A stretch of 47,233 nucleotides of DNA, from positions 1-47,233 of the forward strand of contig NZ_PREX01000021.1 in NCBI RefSeq assembly GCF_009935905.1, read 5' to 3'. Shown here piece by piece: positions 1-7,045 of this stretch. The position numbers were made by a program, and so were the translations under genes. Source of the DNA: Alkalibacterium sp. MB6. GTDB lineage: Bacteria; Bacillota; Bacilli; Lactobacillales; Carnobacteriaceae_A. The stretch's first letter is position 1. Every line of letters starts with the position of its first letter. The notes beneath the pieces were generated by a model. It ran no database searches. It saw only the letters and a program-made list of their open reading frames with translations, and was not told the origin of the DNA.

Positions 1-37
1 TAATGCCAGTAAGAACTTACTCAATTTAGTAAGGTAA
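1..37 (+). CDS. tnpB: C-terminal tail of an IS200/IS605-family TnpB (partial)
   Basis: The frame starting at base 2 reads NASKNLLNLVR and stops at 35-37. This resembles the end of TnpB/OrfB proteins, where the last catalytic aspartate of the RuvC-like domain lies just before an N-A-x-x-N motif. Only about 11 residues are in the window, so the call rests mostly on the right-end hairpin that follows directly (114-133). Whether the protein is intact cannot be judged. TnpB is an RNA-guided nuclease that helps its element persist. Confidence 0.5.
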   Translation, partial: NASKNLLNLVR

Positions 38-141
38 AAAACAACGGGGAGGGTTCACCCCTTTGAGCTTGGTATATTTGGTCAGCTAGTAAAAGTGACT
101 ACGACCCAAGAAGCCCGTCACTTTAGTGATGGGAGGTTCAC
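1..141 (+). mobile_element. Right end of an IS200/IS605-type element, with putative omega/reRNA region
   Basis: After the TnpB stop comes about 100 nt of non-coding sequence ending in a hairpin, CCCGTCAC-TTTA-GTGATGGG (114-133, one G.T pair), followed by AGGTTCAC (134-141). This matches the usual right end of tnpB-carrying IS200/IS605 elements, where subterminal hairpins replace terminal inverted repeats. In this family the 3' end of tnpB and the right end are transcribed as the guide RNA of TnpB, with the guide taken from the flank beyond the end. The element edge near 141 is estimated from the motif, not from a known empty site. Confidence 0.7.
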
Positions 142-195
142 AATGAGTAATGAAATAGAAGAGTGGTTCGAGAACGAAGAATATGACTATGAATG

Positions 196-234
196 AACTA
201 CCCCCACTTCAAGCTTGGATAAGTTAGGGTAGTT
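196..234 (+). terminator. Hairpin beyond the IS right end
   Basis: AACTACCC (196-203) pairs with GGGTAGTT (227-234) around a loop that can form further pairs. There is only a short T stretch, so termination would be weak. A 17-codon reading frame from ATG 143 ends at 196; no function is assigned to it. Confidence 0.4.
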
Positions 235-237
235 TAG

Positions 238-524
238 CAACTTAATCTATACTATTAGTTGAGAGTTCAAAAATATCCTCTATGAAATGTAACACTTTAA
301 ACAACTCTATATCTTGAAGCTCTTCCGCAAAAGTGACCTTTCTGGCAGAATCAACAAAATCAAATCTTTTTTTGGACAAAGGATAGCAAAGGTAGCGATG
401 GCATTACTCACCATTAAATCTTTTCTCTTCCAGTCGGTTGATTACCCCACCCCAAACTTTTTAGGTATTGCTATTACCACCGAATTCTCTTGTTTTCTTG
501 CTTTCATAAGAAAAACTTCCTTGT
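238..524 (-). pseudogene. Decayed second copy of the MazEF toxin-antitoxin locus
   Basis: This stretch is a degraded relative of the intact mazEF at 1336-1925, in the same orientation. Bases 238-363 match the 3' part of mazF (1333-1460) with few changes, including the shared segment CTTGAAGCTCTTCCGC. Most of the mazF middle and 5' part is then gone. Traces of the mazF start/mazE end junction appear near 411-421, and the mazE N-terminal region reappears at about 450-524, up to AAGAAAAACTTCCTT. The central part of mazE is also missing. No reading frame survives on the minus strand. The forward 85-codon frame through it is an artefact of the decay. Confidence 0.8.
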
Positions 525-587
525 CGTATGACTATAATTTTATTGTGATAAACAAAAGTGGATTAGATTAAAAAACCTTACAAAAAC

Positions 588-616
588 TTGAAAAAGACTT
601 TTAAAAGAATTATAAT
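588..616 (+). promoter_or_regulatory. Sigma-A-type promoter of the Phd/RelE-like locus
   Basis: TTGAAA at 588-593 and a perfect TATAAT at 611-616 are separated by 17 nt. The antitoxin start lies 30 nt downstream of the -10 box. TA loci of this kind are usually autorepressed at such promoters; no clear operator palindrome was picked out here. Confidence 0.6.
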
Positions 617-645
617 GAAATAAAGATAGAATAGGAGTTGATACT

Positions 646-975
646 ATGAGTACTCATATGATTGGTAATATACCTACCAGCTCAATAACAGAAATGAAGA
701 AGAATCCAATGCATATAATAGAGGAGTCAAGAGAATTAAACGAGCCGATTTATTTGCTCAACAGAAACCGTCCAGTAGCAGTCGTAATGGATAAAGAGAG
801 GTATGAAGCAATGCAATATTTAATTGAAGAGTTAGAAGATAAATTGCTTGAAGCCAAAGCTTTAAAAAGAATAAATGACATTGATTCAGGGATAGCGACT
901 CTCATACCTGATAAAGATGTTCGTAGCGAAGAATCCAGAAATGTGGAATGGTCTCTAGACGATGGATGGGAATAG
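646..975 (+). CDS. Phd/YefM-family antitoxin
   Basis: This 109-residue protein neutralises the toxin encoded next to it. The N-terminal half has the family pattern: a short strand and helix (IPTSSITEMKKNPMHII), then NEPIYLLNRNRPVAVVMDKERYEAM, typical of the Phd/YefM DNA-binding fold. The rest is acidic and helical and should wrap the toxin (EELEDKLLEAKAL; ending WSLDDGWE). GGAGT at about 633-637 precedes ATG 646. The reading frame overlaps the toxin gene by 14 nt, as expected for translational coupling. It probably also represses its own promoter together with the toxin (family knowledge). Confidence 0.85.
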   Translation: MSTHMIGNIPTSSITEMKKNPMHIIEESRELNEPIYLLNRNRPVAVVMDKERYEAMQYLIEELEDKLLEAKALKRINDIDSGIATLIPDKDVRSEESRNVEWSLDDGWE

Positions 976-1261
976 ATATGCATTAGATTGGCACGAACAA
1001 GCTAAAAAAGAATACGATAAATTAGACGGATCAAGTAGAAATTTGATTGATAAGTCCCTAAACAGAATCGAAAAAATTGGGATGGAGGCAGGAGAAGCTC
1101 TCAGAGGAAACTTAGTGGGCTGTCGAAAATTGAAGCACAGAAAAGCAGGACTCAGAGTGATTTTTAGAGAATCAGAAAAAGGGATAGAAATTGTCGAAAT
1201 AATTGCGATTGGAAAAAGAAGCGACTTGGAAGTTTATAAAGATGCTGAAAAAAGGATATAA
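962..1261 (+). CDS. RelE/ParE-family toxin
   Basis: This basic protein of 99 residues has the RelE/ParE fold pattern: YALDWHEQAKKEYDKLD at the start, LRGNLVGCRKLKHRKAGLRVIFR in the middle and IVEIIAIGKRSD near the end. RelE members cut mRNA on the ribosome and ParE members poison gyrase; which applies here cannot be told from the sequence. The start at 962 lies inside the antitoxin gene. The pair sits between a dead and a live mazEF copy, which suggests insertion into, or duplication around, that locus. Confidence 0.85.
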   Translation: MDGNRYALDWHEQAKKEYDKLDGSSRNLIDKSLNRIEKIGMEAGEALRGNLVGCRKLKHRKAGLRVIFRESEKGIEIVEIIAIGKRSDLEVYKDAEKRI

Positions 1262-1266
1262 TTTTT

Positions 1267-1297
1267 GCCTCTAGGAGTTGTAAAAGCTCTTAGAGGC
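1267..1297. terminator. Bidirectional terminator between the two TA loci
   Basis: GCCTCTAGGAG (1267-1277) pairs with CTCTTAGAGGC (1287-1297) with one G.T pair. It lies between the convergent relE-like and mazF genes. T-rich flanks on both strands are modest. Confidence 0.6.
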
Positions 1298-1335
1298 ATT
1301 TGATTGTCAGTATTCAAGATTGCACTCTTAACAAC

Positions 1336-1704
1336 TTAATCTATACTACTAGTTGAGAGTTCAAAAATATCCTCAATGACTTGTAACACTTTAAATAACT
1401 CTACATCTTGAAGCTCTTCCGCAAAAGTTACCTTTCTGGCAGGATCAACAAAATCAAATCCTTTTATTTGAAGTGGATTGATATATCCTTTAATTTTCTG
1501 ATTTTCTTCAAGTTCTAGAAATTCTTTTCTATGTGTAGAAGTTATCGGACAAACAATAACAAATCCAGTGGTGGCGTTATACTTATAAGAACTTAATACG
1601 ACTGAAGGTTTAATCTTTTTAATTTCTCTACCGATGGATGGGTCAAATTCTATCCAAATAATATCCCCTTGTTTAGGTGTATATCCCTTAGTGTTATACA
1701 CCAT
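1336..1704 (-). CDS. MazF/PemK-family toxin endoribonuclease
   Basis: The product (122 aa) has the MazF signature near its N-terminus, QGDIIWIEFDPSIGREIKKIKPSVVLS, followed by TGFVIVCPITS and later VDPARKVTFAEEL. MazF toxins are sequence-specific mRNA endonucleases held in check by the AbrB-fold antitoxin from the same operon. The start codon overlaps the mazE stop (TAATG at 1706-1702), so the two are translationally coupled. A degraded copy of the same gene lies at 238-524. Confidence 0.88.
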   Translation of the reverse strand: MVYNTKGYTPKQGDIIWIEFDPSIGREIKKIKPSVVLSSYKYNATTGFVIVCPITSTHRKEFLELEENQKIKGYINPLQIKGFDFVDPARKVTFAEELQDVELFKVLQVIEDIFELSTSSID

Positions 1705-1925
1705 TAAATCATCTCTCTTCCAGTTGGCTGATCACCTTCAAAAGCATCTTCGAATCTTAAACTTTCTCCTTTTTCCAAAGCTTCCTCAAAGATGTTCCTT
1801 TCTTTAGGCAGAAAAATGATTGCGCCGTCTCTACCTCGATACGCACGGAACTCTTGCCCCTCTCTTACTTCAAACTTTTTAGGTATTGTTATCGCCATCG
1901 AATTTCCTTGCTTTCTAGCTTTCAT
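1704..1925 (-). CDS. MazE-like antitoxin (AbrB/SpoVT fold)
   Basis: This 73-residue protein begins KARKQGNSMAITIPKKF, the swapped-hairpin AbrB pattern used for DNA binding and dimerisation. A short acidic tail (EEALEKGESLRFEDAFEGDQ) is suited to binding MazF. AAGGAGG lies just upstream of ATG 1925, and an extended -10 (reverse strand TGGTATAAT, plus-strand 1955-1963) lies about 30 nt further up. The complex is expected to repress this promoter. Confidence 0.82.
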   Translation of the reverse strand: MKARKQGNSMAITIPKKFEVREGQEFRAYRGRDGAIIFLPKERNIFEEALEKGESLRFEDAFEGDQPTGREMI

Positions 1926-1954
1926 AAGAAAAACCTCCTTGTAGTGTTACTCAA

Positions 1955-1963
1955 ATTATACCA
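1955..1963 (-). promoter_or_regulatory. Extended -10 element of the mazEF promoter
   Basis: The reverse strand reads TGGTATAAT here. The -35 region 17 nt away is a poor match, as is common with extended -10 promoters. The rest of the 1926-2210 gap is AT-rich, with nothing else recognised. Confidence 0.5.
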
Positions 1964-2210
1964 TAAATGAATACGCGGTAATAACATATTGTATTTTTTA
2001 TGTGTGCTAGTAGCTTTTTGATTTAAAATTTTATTATTTTTAGTTAAGCAGCAAAATGATCTAATCCATCGAATGGGTAACGGATAGTGTCCTTCCTATT
2101 AAATAAAGTTACTGAAAAATTAGAAAAAGACAACAAACTATCCATTTTTTGCAAACTATTATTGATGACTGTGTTATGCTGAATAAAATTAAACCGTTGG
2201 GGGACTGCAT

Positions 2211-3332
2211 ATGTTCGTTTTTGGAACAGATAAATTCATTACTGATATTGCTAAAGCTAAAGAATCGCCATTTCCATTATCACCAGTAGAACCGAGTGAA
2301 GGAGACAGTCGTTGGTTTGCTGATTCAGTTATATTAAACAGGCGGAAAGCTGTTGTACTCATACATGAAGAAAGTCTATTGACTTTAGTCATGTGGCCAC
2401 TTAAAAAGCAGGAACTGAGTCAAGTCGAAAATATTATTCAATATGCTAAACAGAATTATTATAACTACTTGGGACTTAACTGGATGAAACAAATGGAAAT
2501 TGAGAAAAAAGTAGAAGAAAGAGAGGTTCATTTAAAAAGAGCAGTTGGTTCTTCACCTGTTGAGGAACTGATTGATGACACCATCAGTTATTTGAAATGG
2601 CGAGTGAGAGGTTACGATGAAGAGGACATTGTTCAGCTAAAAGTTATGGAAAAAGTGAATAATCGGCTGATTCACTATAGTGATGGTTCTAAGCAAACGC
2701 CTTTGACTAAGTGGGAAGATTATTTAAATGAAAAAGGACTGGGCAAGAACTTAATATTTACGCCACCGGTCGCTGAATTAAAGGTGACATTGAATCTTGA
2801 TTTGGAAAATGATGTGAGTCGAACGATTCAAGTCCCACTGACTTATACGTTTAACCAGCTTCACGATATCCTTCAACGTGCGTTCATGTGGGATAATTAT
2901 CACCTTCACCAGTTTACCTTTGAAAAGAGCAAAGGTATGACTGTCCGACTAGTGGATGATGAAGAATCCCTTTTTTATAAAGAGGCCAATGAAATCATTA
3001 AGTTTGATAGAGAGGTACAATTGATTGAATACCTTAATCAGGGAGATACCTTTACCTATGAATATGATTTTGGAGATGACTGGACTCATACGATTGAAGT
3101 GACAAACATTTTGGAAAATTCGATGCTCCGTTCAGCCAAGCTAATGAATATGACAGGGGATCCGGTCCCAGAAGATGTGGGTGGTCCAAATGGGTTCGCA
3201 GAATTTAAGAACGTTATGAATGACCCATCACATGAAAATTACGAACACTTTGCTAGTTGGAGTGAAAAGTACCGATACCGACTCAAACATTACACAAAAG
3301 ACTGGATAAATCAGAGGTTAGATGATTTATAA
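2211..3332 (+). CDS. DUF6933-like / pRiA4b ORF-3-like two-domain protein
   Basis: This is a soluble protein of 373 residues. Residues 1-~130 resemble the DUF6933 family (MFVFGTDKFITDI; WFADSVILNRRKAVVLIHEESLLTLVMW). Residues ~190-350 match the plasmid pRiA4b ORF-3 family (IQVPLTYTFNQLHDILQRAFMW; TFTYEYDFGDDWTHTIEV; GGPNGFAEF), often found with IS1096-like elements. No biochemical role is firmly known for either domain. GGGGGA precedes ATG 2211. Two relatives with the same architecture lie at 32141 and 38182, so the window carries three paralogues, one truncated. A role in mobile-element biology is only an association. Confidence 0.75.
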   Translation: MFVFGTDKFITDIAKAKESPFPLSPVEPSEGDSRWFADSVILNRRKAVVLIHEESLLTLVMWPLKKQELSQVENIIQYAKQNYYNYLGLNWMKQMEIEKKVEEREVHLKRAVGSSPVEELIDDTISYLKWRVRGYDEEDIVQLKVMEKVNNRLIHYSDGSKQTPLTKWEDYLNEKGLGKNLIFTPPVAELKVTLNLDLENDVSRTIQVPLTYTFNQLHDILQRAFMWDNYHLHQFTFEKSKGMTVRLVDDEESLFYKEANEIIKFDREVQLIEYLNQGDTFTYEYDFGDDWTHTIEVTNILENSMLRSAKLMNMTGDPVPEDVGGPNGFAEFKNVMNDPSHENYEHFASWSEKYRYRLKHYTKDWINQRLDDL

Positions 3333-3480
3333 GAATGTTGGAAAATTGGCAGGCTAGTGATTAATGATAAAAGGAAATAATATCTGGATTAACTTTGACC
3401 AGCCTGCGGAAAAAAGAATCAAAATAGATGACTTAGACTAGTTGTATCTTCCTACTGCTTCTCAGTAAACCAATCGCTAA

Positions 3481-3524
3481 ATAAGCTCTCACTAACTGAC
3501 CCAATCAGTTACGTGAGAGCTTAT
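3481..3524. terminator. Terminator hairpin, copy 1 of a repeated sequence
   Basis: ATAAGCTCTCAC-TAACTGA (3481-3499) pairs with TCAGTTA-C-GTGAGAGCTTAT (3505-3524) over a 5-nt loop, with one bulged C. AT-rich flanks make it usable on both strands. Nearly the same hairpin occurs at 9849-9892. Confidence 0.75.
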
Positions 3525-3551
3525 TTATTAGATTAGAAACCTCTTTTTAAG

Positions 3552-3581
3552 AAGGACAAATCTGGCCTGGCCAGATTTTAC
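3552..3581. repeat. TCTGGC/GCCAGA palindrome, copy 1
   Basis: AAATCTGGC and GCCAGATTT are arranged as a palindrome with a 3-nt centre, preceded by AAGGAC and followed by TACC. All but one base of a 30-nt stretch recurs at 10774-10803, and a variant with a TATTCTGGC arm lies at 14029-14052. In each case a three-unit palindrome array follows within about 50 nt. Confidence 0.7.
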
Positions 3582-3614
3582 CCCTTTTAAAAAGAATTTT
3601 AGAAGGTAGACACG

Positions 3615-3765
3615 TTTATTAGTCTAATGAAGTATAAATTTTTATTCTACAGACTAATAAACTGTCTTTAATAGTCTAATCAACCAGTTACATGCATTGT
3701 AAAAACTAATAAACCAGATTTATTAGTTTAATCGAGACTGTTCTCGCCCTGTACAGACTAATAAA
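3615..3765. repeat. Three-unit palindrome array, 52-nt period (TTAGTCTAAT type)
   Basis: There are three units of 47 nt at 3615-3661, 3667-3713 and 3719-3765. Each opens with TTTATTAGTCTAAT or a near variant and closes with AGACTAATAAA or a near variant, so each is an inverted repeat with an unrelated 22-nt interior. Unit starts are exactly 52 nt apart. A lone left arm (TTATTAGTCTAATGG) also occurs at about 9792-9806. Confidence 0.8.
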
Positions 3766-3843
3766 TGGAGTCCACCTGAACAAATCCTTACAAATAGTAT
3801 GGAAATCTGATATTTCTTCGGAGCATATCATTAGTTTTAAATA

Positions 3844-3857
3844 TGAGAGCGCTTAAA
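3844..3857. promoter_or_regulatory. cre-like (CcpA) box upstream of the ABC operon
   Basis: TGAGAGCGCTTAAA matches the TGWAANCGNTNWCA consensus at all but two defined positions. It lies about 210 nt upstream of the likely -10, which is rather far for direct repression. Confidence 0.35.
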
Positions 3858-4065
3858 GACATGAAAAAAATTGTGAAAATGTAATAAACACGAACATTAG
3901 AAAACTCTAATGTCTATTTGTAACTGTTTTTATATCCTAAAAGATTAATTTGAATTATACTTCTTCTATAAGAAAGCAAGTAGCGTATTTCTTTGATAAG
4001 AGAGGGCGATGCAAAACATTTACATTATCTTTACACAAGCTTGATAGATGGCCATGTCTTTATCA

Positions 4066-4074
4066 TGCTATACT
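4066..4074 (+). promoter_or_regulatory. Extended -10 of the ABC/MBL operon promoter
   Basis: TGCTATACT is followed 48 nt later by the first start codon. No good -35 is seen at 17 nt. Confidence 0.5.
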
Positions 4075-4122
4075 CAAAAAGTGGTCAAGTTTAGTAATTA
4101 AATTAAACAAGGAGTGACTATT

Positions 4123-5175
4123 GTGCAGGTTAAGTTTCAGGATGTAACAATGTCTTATGGAGATAAAAATGTACTGAATAATATAGATTTTGAGATACCA
4201 GAAGGTAAATTAGTTTCAATATTAGGGCCTAGTGGATGTGGAAAGTCAACGACGCTTATGCTGATTTCTGGTTTAACATTTCCTTCCGGCGGGAAAATTT
4301 TCTTTGGAGATGAAGAAGTCACGAAGTCAGATGCTGTAAAACGTAAAGTAGGAATGGTTTTTCAAAATTATGCTTTATACCCGCACTTATCTGTACTAGA
4401 AAACATCATGTTTCCATTGAAGATGGAAAAGAGACCGAAGAAAGAGCGGGAGCGTCGCGCCCTTGAATTAGCAAGACTCGTTCAAATCGAGGAACACATA
4501 CATAAAAAACCGAAGCAATTATCTGGTGGTCAACAACAGCGTGTGGCGATTGCTCGTGCCTTAGCTAAAGAGCCGTCAATCCTTCTGATGGATGAACCTT
4601 TATCAAACTTGGATGCTAGGCTGCGTATTGAAATGCGTGAAGAAATTAGACGTATCCAACAAGAAACAGGTGTAACCACTGTATTTGTAACCCACGATCA
4701 GGAAGAAGCCTTAAGTATTTCTGATGAAGTTATGGTGTTAAATGATGGAGCCATTCAGCAATACAGTGACCCTATTACCCTATATAAGAAGCCAGACAAT
4801 TTGTTTGTAGCGAAATTCTTAGGCACACCGGTCATCAATGAAATTAAGGTCACGAGAGACTCACTTATTCAAAATAGATTACCTATTCCAGAAGCACTTA
4901 AAGAAGATATCACAACAATAGGGTTACGAGCAGAGGATATAATAGTCACTTCCGTTCCCGAAGAAGCGTTGTTTACTGGCATTGTCAGTCATGTGGCCAG
5001 AGTTGGGAAGGATACAACTGTTCATGTGGTTAATGGGGACGCTGAATGTGTGGCGACCGATTTGGCGATGATTCCTCAAGAGGGAGAAGACATTTATTTG
5101 ACGGCAGCGATGGAGGACATCCACTTCTTTAACAAACAAAACGACGTGATCAGAATGGAGGCCACTCATGCTTGA
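4123..5175 (+). CDS. UgpC/MsmK-type sugar ABC transporter ATPase
   Basis: This 350-residue cytoplasmic ATPase would power the importer encoded next to it. It shows Walker A GPSGCGKST (about 35-43), Q-loop FQNYALYPHL (about 80-89), signature LSGGQQQR (about 133-140), Walker B ILLMDEP (about 153-159) and the H-loop histidine at about 191. A C-terminal regulatory (TOBE-like) region follows. GTG 4123 is preferred over GTG 4114 because AAGGAG (4109-4114) sits 8 nt before it. Such ATPases often serve several importers, so this one may also energise the importer at 20138-23236, which lacks its own. It overlaps the next gene by 8 nt. Confidence 0.85.
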   Translation: MQVKFQDVTMSYGDKNVLNNIDFEIPEGKLVSILGPSGCGKSTTLMLISGLTFPSGGKIFFGDEEVTKSDAVKRKVGMVFQNYALYPHLSVLENIMFPLKMEKRPKKERERRALELARLVQIEEHIHKKPKQLSGGQQQRVAIARALAKEPSILLMDEPLSNLDARLRIEMREEIRRIQQETGVTTVFVTHDQEEALSISDEVMVLNDGAIQQYSDPITLYKKPDNLFVAKFLGTPVINEIKVTRDSLIQNRLPIPEALKEDITTIGLRAEDIIVTSVPEEALFTGIVSHVARVGKDTTVHVVNGDAECVATDLAMIPQEGEDIYLTAAMEDIHFFNKQNDVIRMEATHA

Positions 5176-6058
5176 AAAGCCGACATTGAAAAGCAGTGTT
5201 AAAGCTTTTTTGTATATGGCGCCGATGCTGCTGATTATTTTAACATTCAACATTTATCCGATAGTCAGGTCTTTTGCAATGAGTTTTTATGCTGAATATA
5301 ATTTTTTTCAAGATATTGTCGGTCGATATGGAATAGATAATTTCCAACAGATTTTTTCGGATTCAGAATTTTGGCTGGCGATTAGAAACACCTTTGTTTT
5401 CGTATTAGGCGTCGTTCCGGCATCTATTGTTATCTCATTGTTTATCGCTATTTTATTGAACAAAATTAAATTCATGTCAGGCTTTTTCCGTTCGATTTAC
5501 TTTCTTCCGTTTGTAACGAGTACAGTTGCTATTTCCATTGTTTGGAACTGGATTTATCACAGTCGATACGGTTTAATGAACTACGCCTTAGGTCAAATTG
5601 GATTTGATCCGATTGCCTTTATTACCGATCCTGACTATGCGATGCTGGCACTTGTCATCATGGCAATCTGGAGAGGCTTAGGCTTTAATATTATTTTGTT
5701 TTTAGTTGGCTTAAATAATATCGATGACAGTTATTACTCAGCCGCAAAAATAGATGGTGCCAAAGAGTGGAATAGATTTACTCATATCACGTTGCCACTC
5801 TTGGGACCAACGATGTTCCTCGTCTCAGTTATGGGCGTAATTAACAGCTTCAAAGTCTTTGACGAAGTGTACGCATTGTTCCAGAGTCGGCCGGGACCAG
5901 CCCGTGAAGCATTAACCGTTGTGTACTATATCTTCCAGAAGTTTTATGAAGAACACCAGTATGGTGTCGCTGCAGCTGCCGGTATTGTCTTGTTCTTGAT
6001 TATCTTAGTGTTTACTTTAATTCAAATGGCGTTCAATAAAAAATTCGTTCACCACTAG
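5168..6058 (+). CDS. UgpA/MalF-type ABC transporter permease
   Basis: Integral membrane permease (296 aa) with about six helices; the first is AFLYMAPMLLIILTFNIYPIV. The EAA loop that docks on the ATPase is visible near residues 195-215 (YYSAAKIDGAKEWNRFTHITLP). GGAGG lies inside the end of the ATPase gene, 7 nt before ATG 5168. It forms a heteromer with the next gene's product. The family is the carbohydrate/glycerophosphate importer type; the substrate is not readable from sequence. Confidence 0.85.
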   Translation: MLEKPTLKSSVKAFLYMAPMLLIILTFNIYPIVRSFAMSFYAEYNFFQDIVGRYGIDNFQQIFSDSEFWLAIRNTFVFVLGVVPASIVISLFIAILLNKIKFMSGFFRSIYFLPFVTSTVAISIVWNWIYHSRYGLMNYALGQIGFDPIAFITDPDYAMLALVIMAIWRGLGFNIILFLVGLNNIDDSYYSAAKIDGAKEWNRFTHITLPLLGPTMFLVSVMGVINSFKVFDEVYALFQSRPGPAREALTVVYYIFQKFYEEHQYGVAAAAGIVLFLIILVFTLIQMAFNKKFVHH

Positions 6059-6076
6059 GAAAGGAGAGAGTAAAAA

Positions 6077-6979
6077 ATGGAAGAAATTCGCGAAAGGGAT
6101 ATTCCCTTCATTCTTAAAAAATCTGAAAAAGATAAGCCGCAAAAAGAAATCACGTCAACTGGAGAGAAAGTGTTGCGCGGGATAGCTTATGTGCTTTTGA
6201 CTATTGGAGCGGTAACTATGCTCATCCCCTTTATTTGGATGGTGATGACGTCACTCAAATCTCCTGCAGAAGCTGTGGCGATGCCTCCTGTTTGGTGGCC
6301 AAGTGTCTTACGCTTTGAAAACTATGCTCGTGCATTTGAAGTGGCCCCTTTTGGCCGATATTTCCTGAACAGTGTACTCATCACCTCGCTATCGACTTTA
6401 GGAGAGCTGATTACTACTATACTGGCTGCTTTCGCTTTTGCTAGGCTAAATTTTTATGGCAAAAATATCTTATTTACTATTTTAATTGCGACTATGATGG
6501 TGCCGAGTGAATTATTAATTATTCCAAACTACTTAACTATATCTAATTTTGGACTGATTAATACATATTCAGCCATGATTGTGCCTTATTTAGCGAGTGT
6601 ATTCTCAGTCTTTATGTTAAAACAGAACTTTGAATCTGTTCCCAATGAATTATATTATGCGGCAAAAGTGGATGGCAGTAGTGACTGGAACTTTTTGTGG
6701 AGAATTATGGTTCCTCTTTCCAAATCAGCAATCGTTGCGGTGACGATTTTGAAAATTATCGGGAGCTGGAATGCTTTTATGTGGCCGTTAATCGTAACGA
6801 ATGATCGGTTGCTTCGTCCATTACCAGTCGGACTACAAGCTTTTACAACTGAAGCAGGCACGCAATTTGAATTGCTCATGGCGGCTTCAACCATTGTGGT
6901 TGCGCCTATGATTATTATTTACCTATTCCTCCAGCGCTACATCATTATGGGCGTATCCAAAGCAGGTATTAAAGGATAA
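6077..6979 (+). CDS. UgpE/MalG-type ABC transporter permease
   Basis: Second permease of the importer (300 aa). A polar N-terminus of about 35 residues is followed by six membrane helices. The EAA loop reads LYYAAKVDGSSDWNFLWRIMVPLS (about 192-215), and the C-terminus ends IMGVSKAGIKG, typical of MalG-type subunits. AAAGGAGAG precedes ATG 6077 in the 18-nt gap after the first permease. Confidence 0.85.
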   Translation: MEEIRERDIPFILKKSEKDKPQKEITSTGEKVLRGIAYVLLTIGAVTMLIPFIWMVMTSLKSPAEAVAMPPVWWPSVLRFENYARAFEVAPFGRYFLNSVLITSLSTLGELITTILAAFAFARLNFYGKNILFTILIATMMVPSELLIIPNYLTISNFGLINTYSAMIVPYLASVFSVFMLKQNFESVPNELYYAAKVDGSSDWNFLWRIMVPLSKSAIVAVTILKIIGSWNAFMWPLIVTNDRLLRPLPVGLQAFTTEAGTQFELLMAASTIVVAPMIIIYLFLQRYIIMGVSKAGIKG

Positions 6980-7045
6980 GAGAGTGTTTAGGCAAGCATT
7001 AAGTCAGGTGTTAAACTTTATAGATAAAAAGGAGAAGATTGACTA

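Larger units (their letters stand above)
3333..4122. other. Long intergenic region with terminator, palindromes and operon promoter
   Basis: About 790 nt without a convincing gene. In order it holds a 26-codon frame at 3364-3444 (NIWINFDQPAEKRI, faintly MazF-like, not called), a strong terminator (3481-3524), a TCTGGC palindrome (3552-3581), a three-unit palindrome array (3615-3765), a cre-like box (3844-3857) and an extended -10, TGCTATACT, at 4066-4074. That -10 probably starts the ABC operon transcript. Confidence 0.6.

Noticed and set aside
314-571. Forward 85-codon frame
   Set aside because: It lies antisense over a decayed mazEF copy and has no ribosome site or recognisable protein.
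3364-3444. Short frame resembling the start of a MazF-like toxin
   Set aside because: Only 26 codons and a faint likeness (NIWINFDQP); too short to call.
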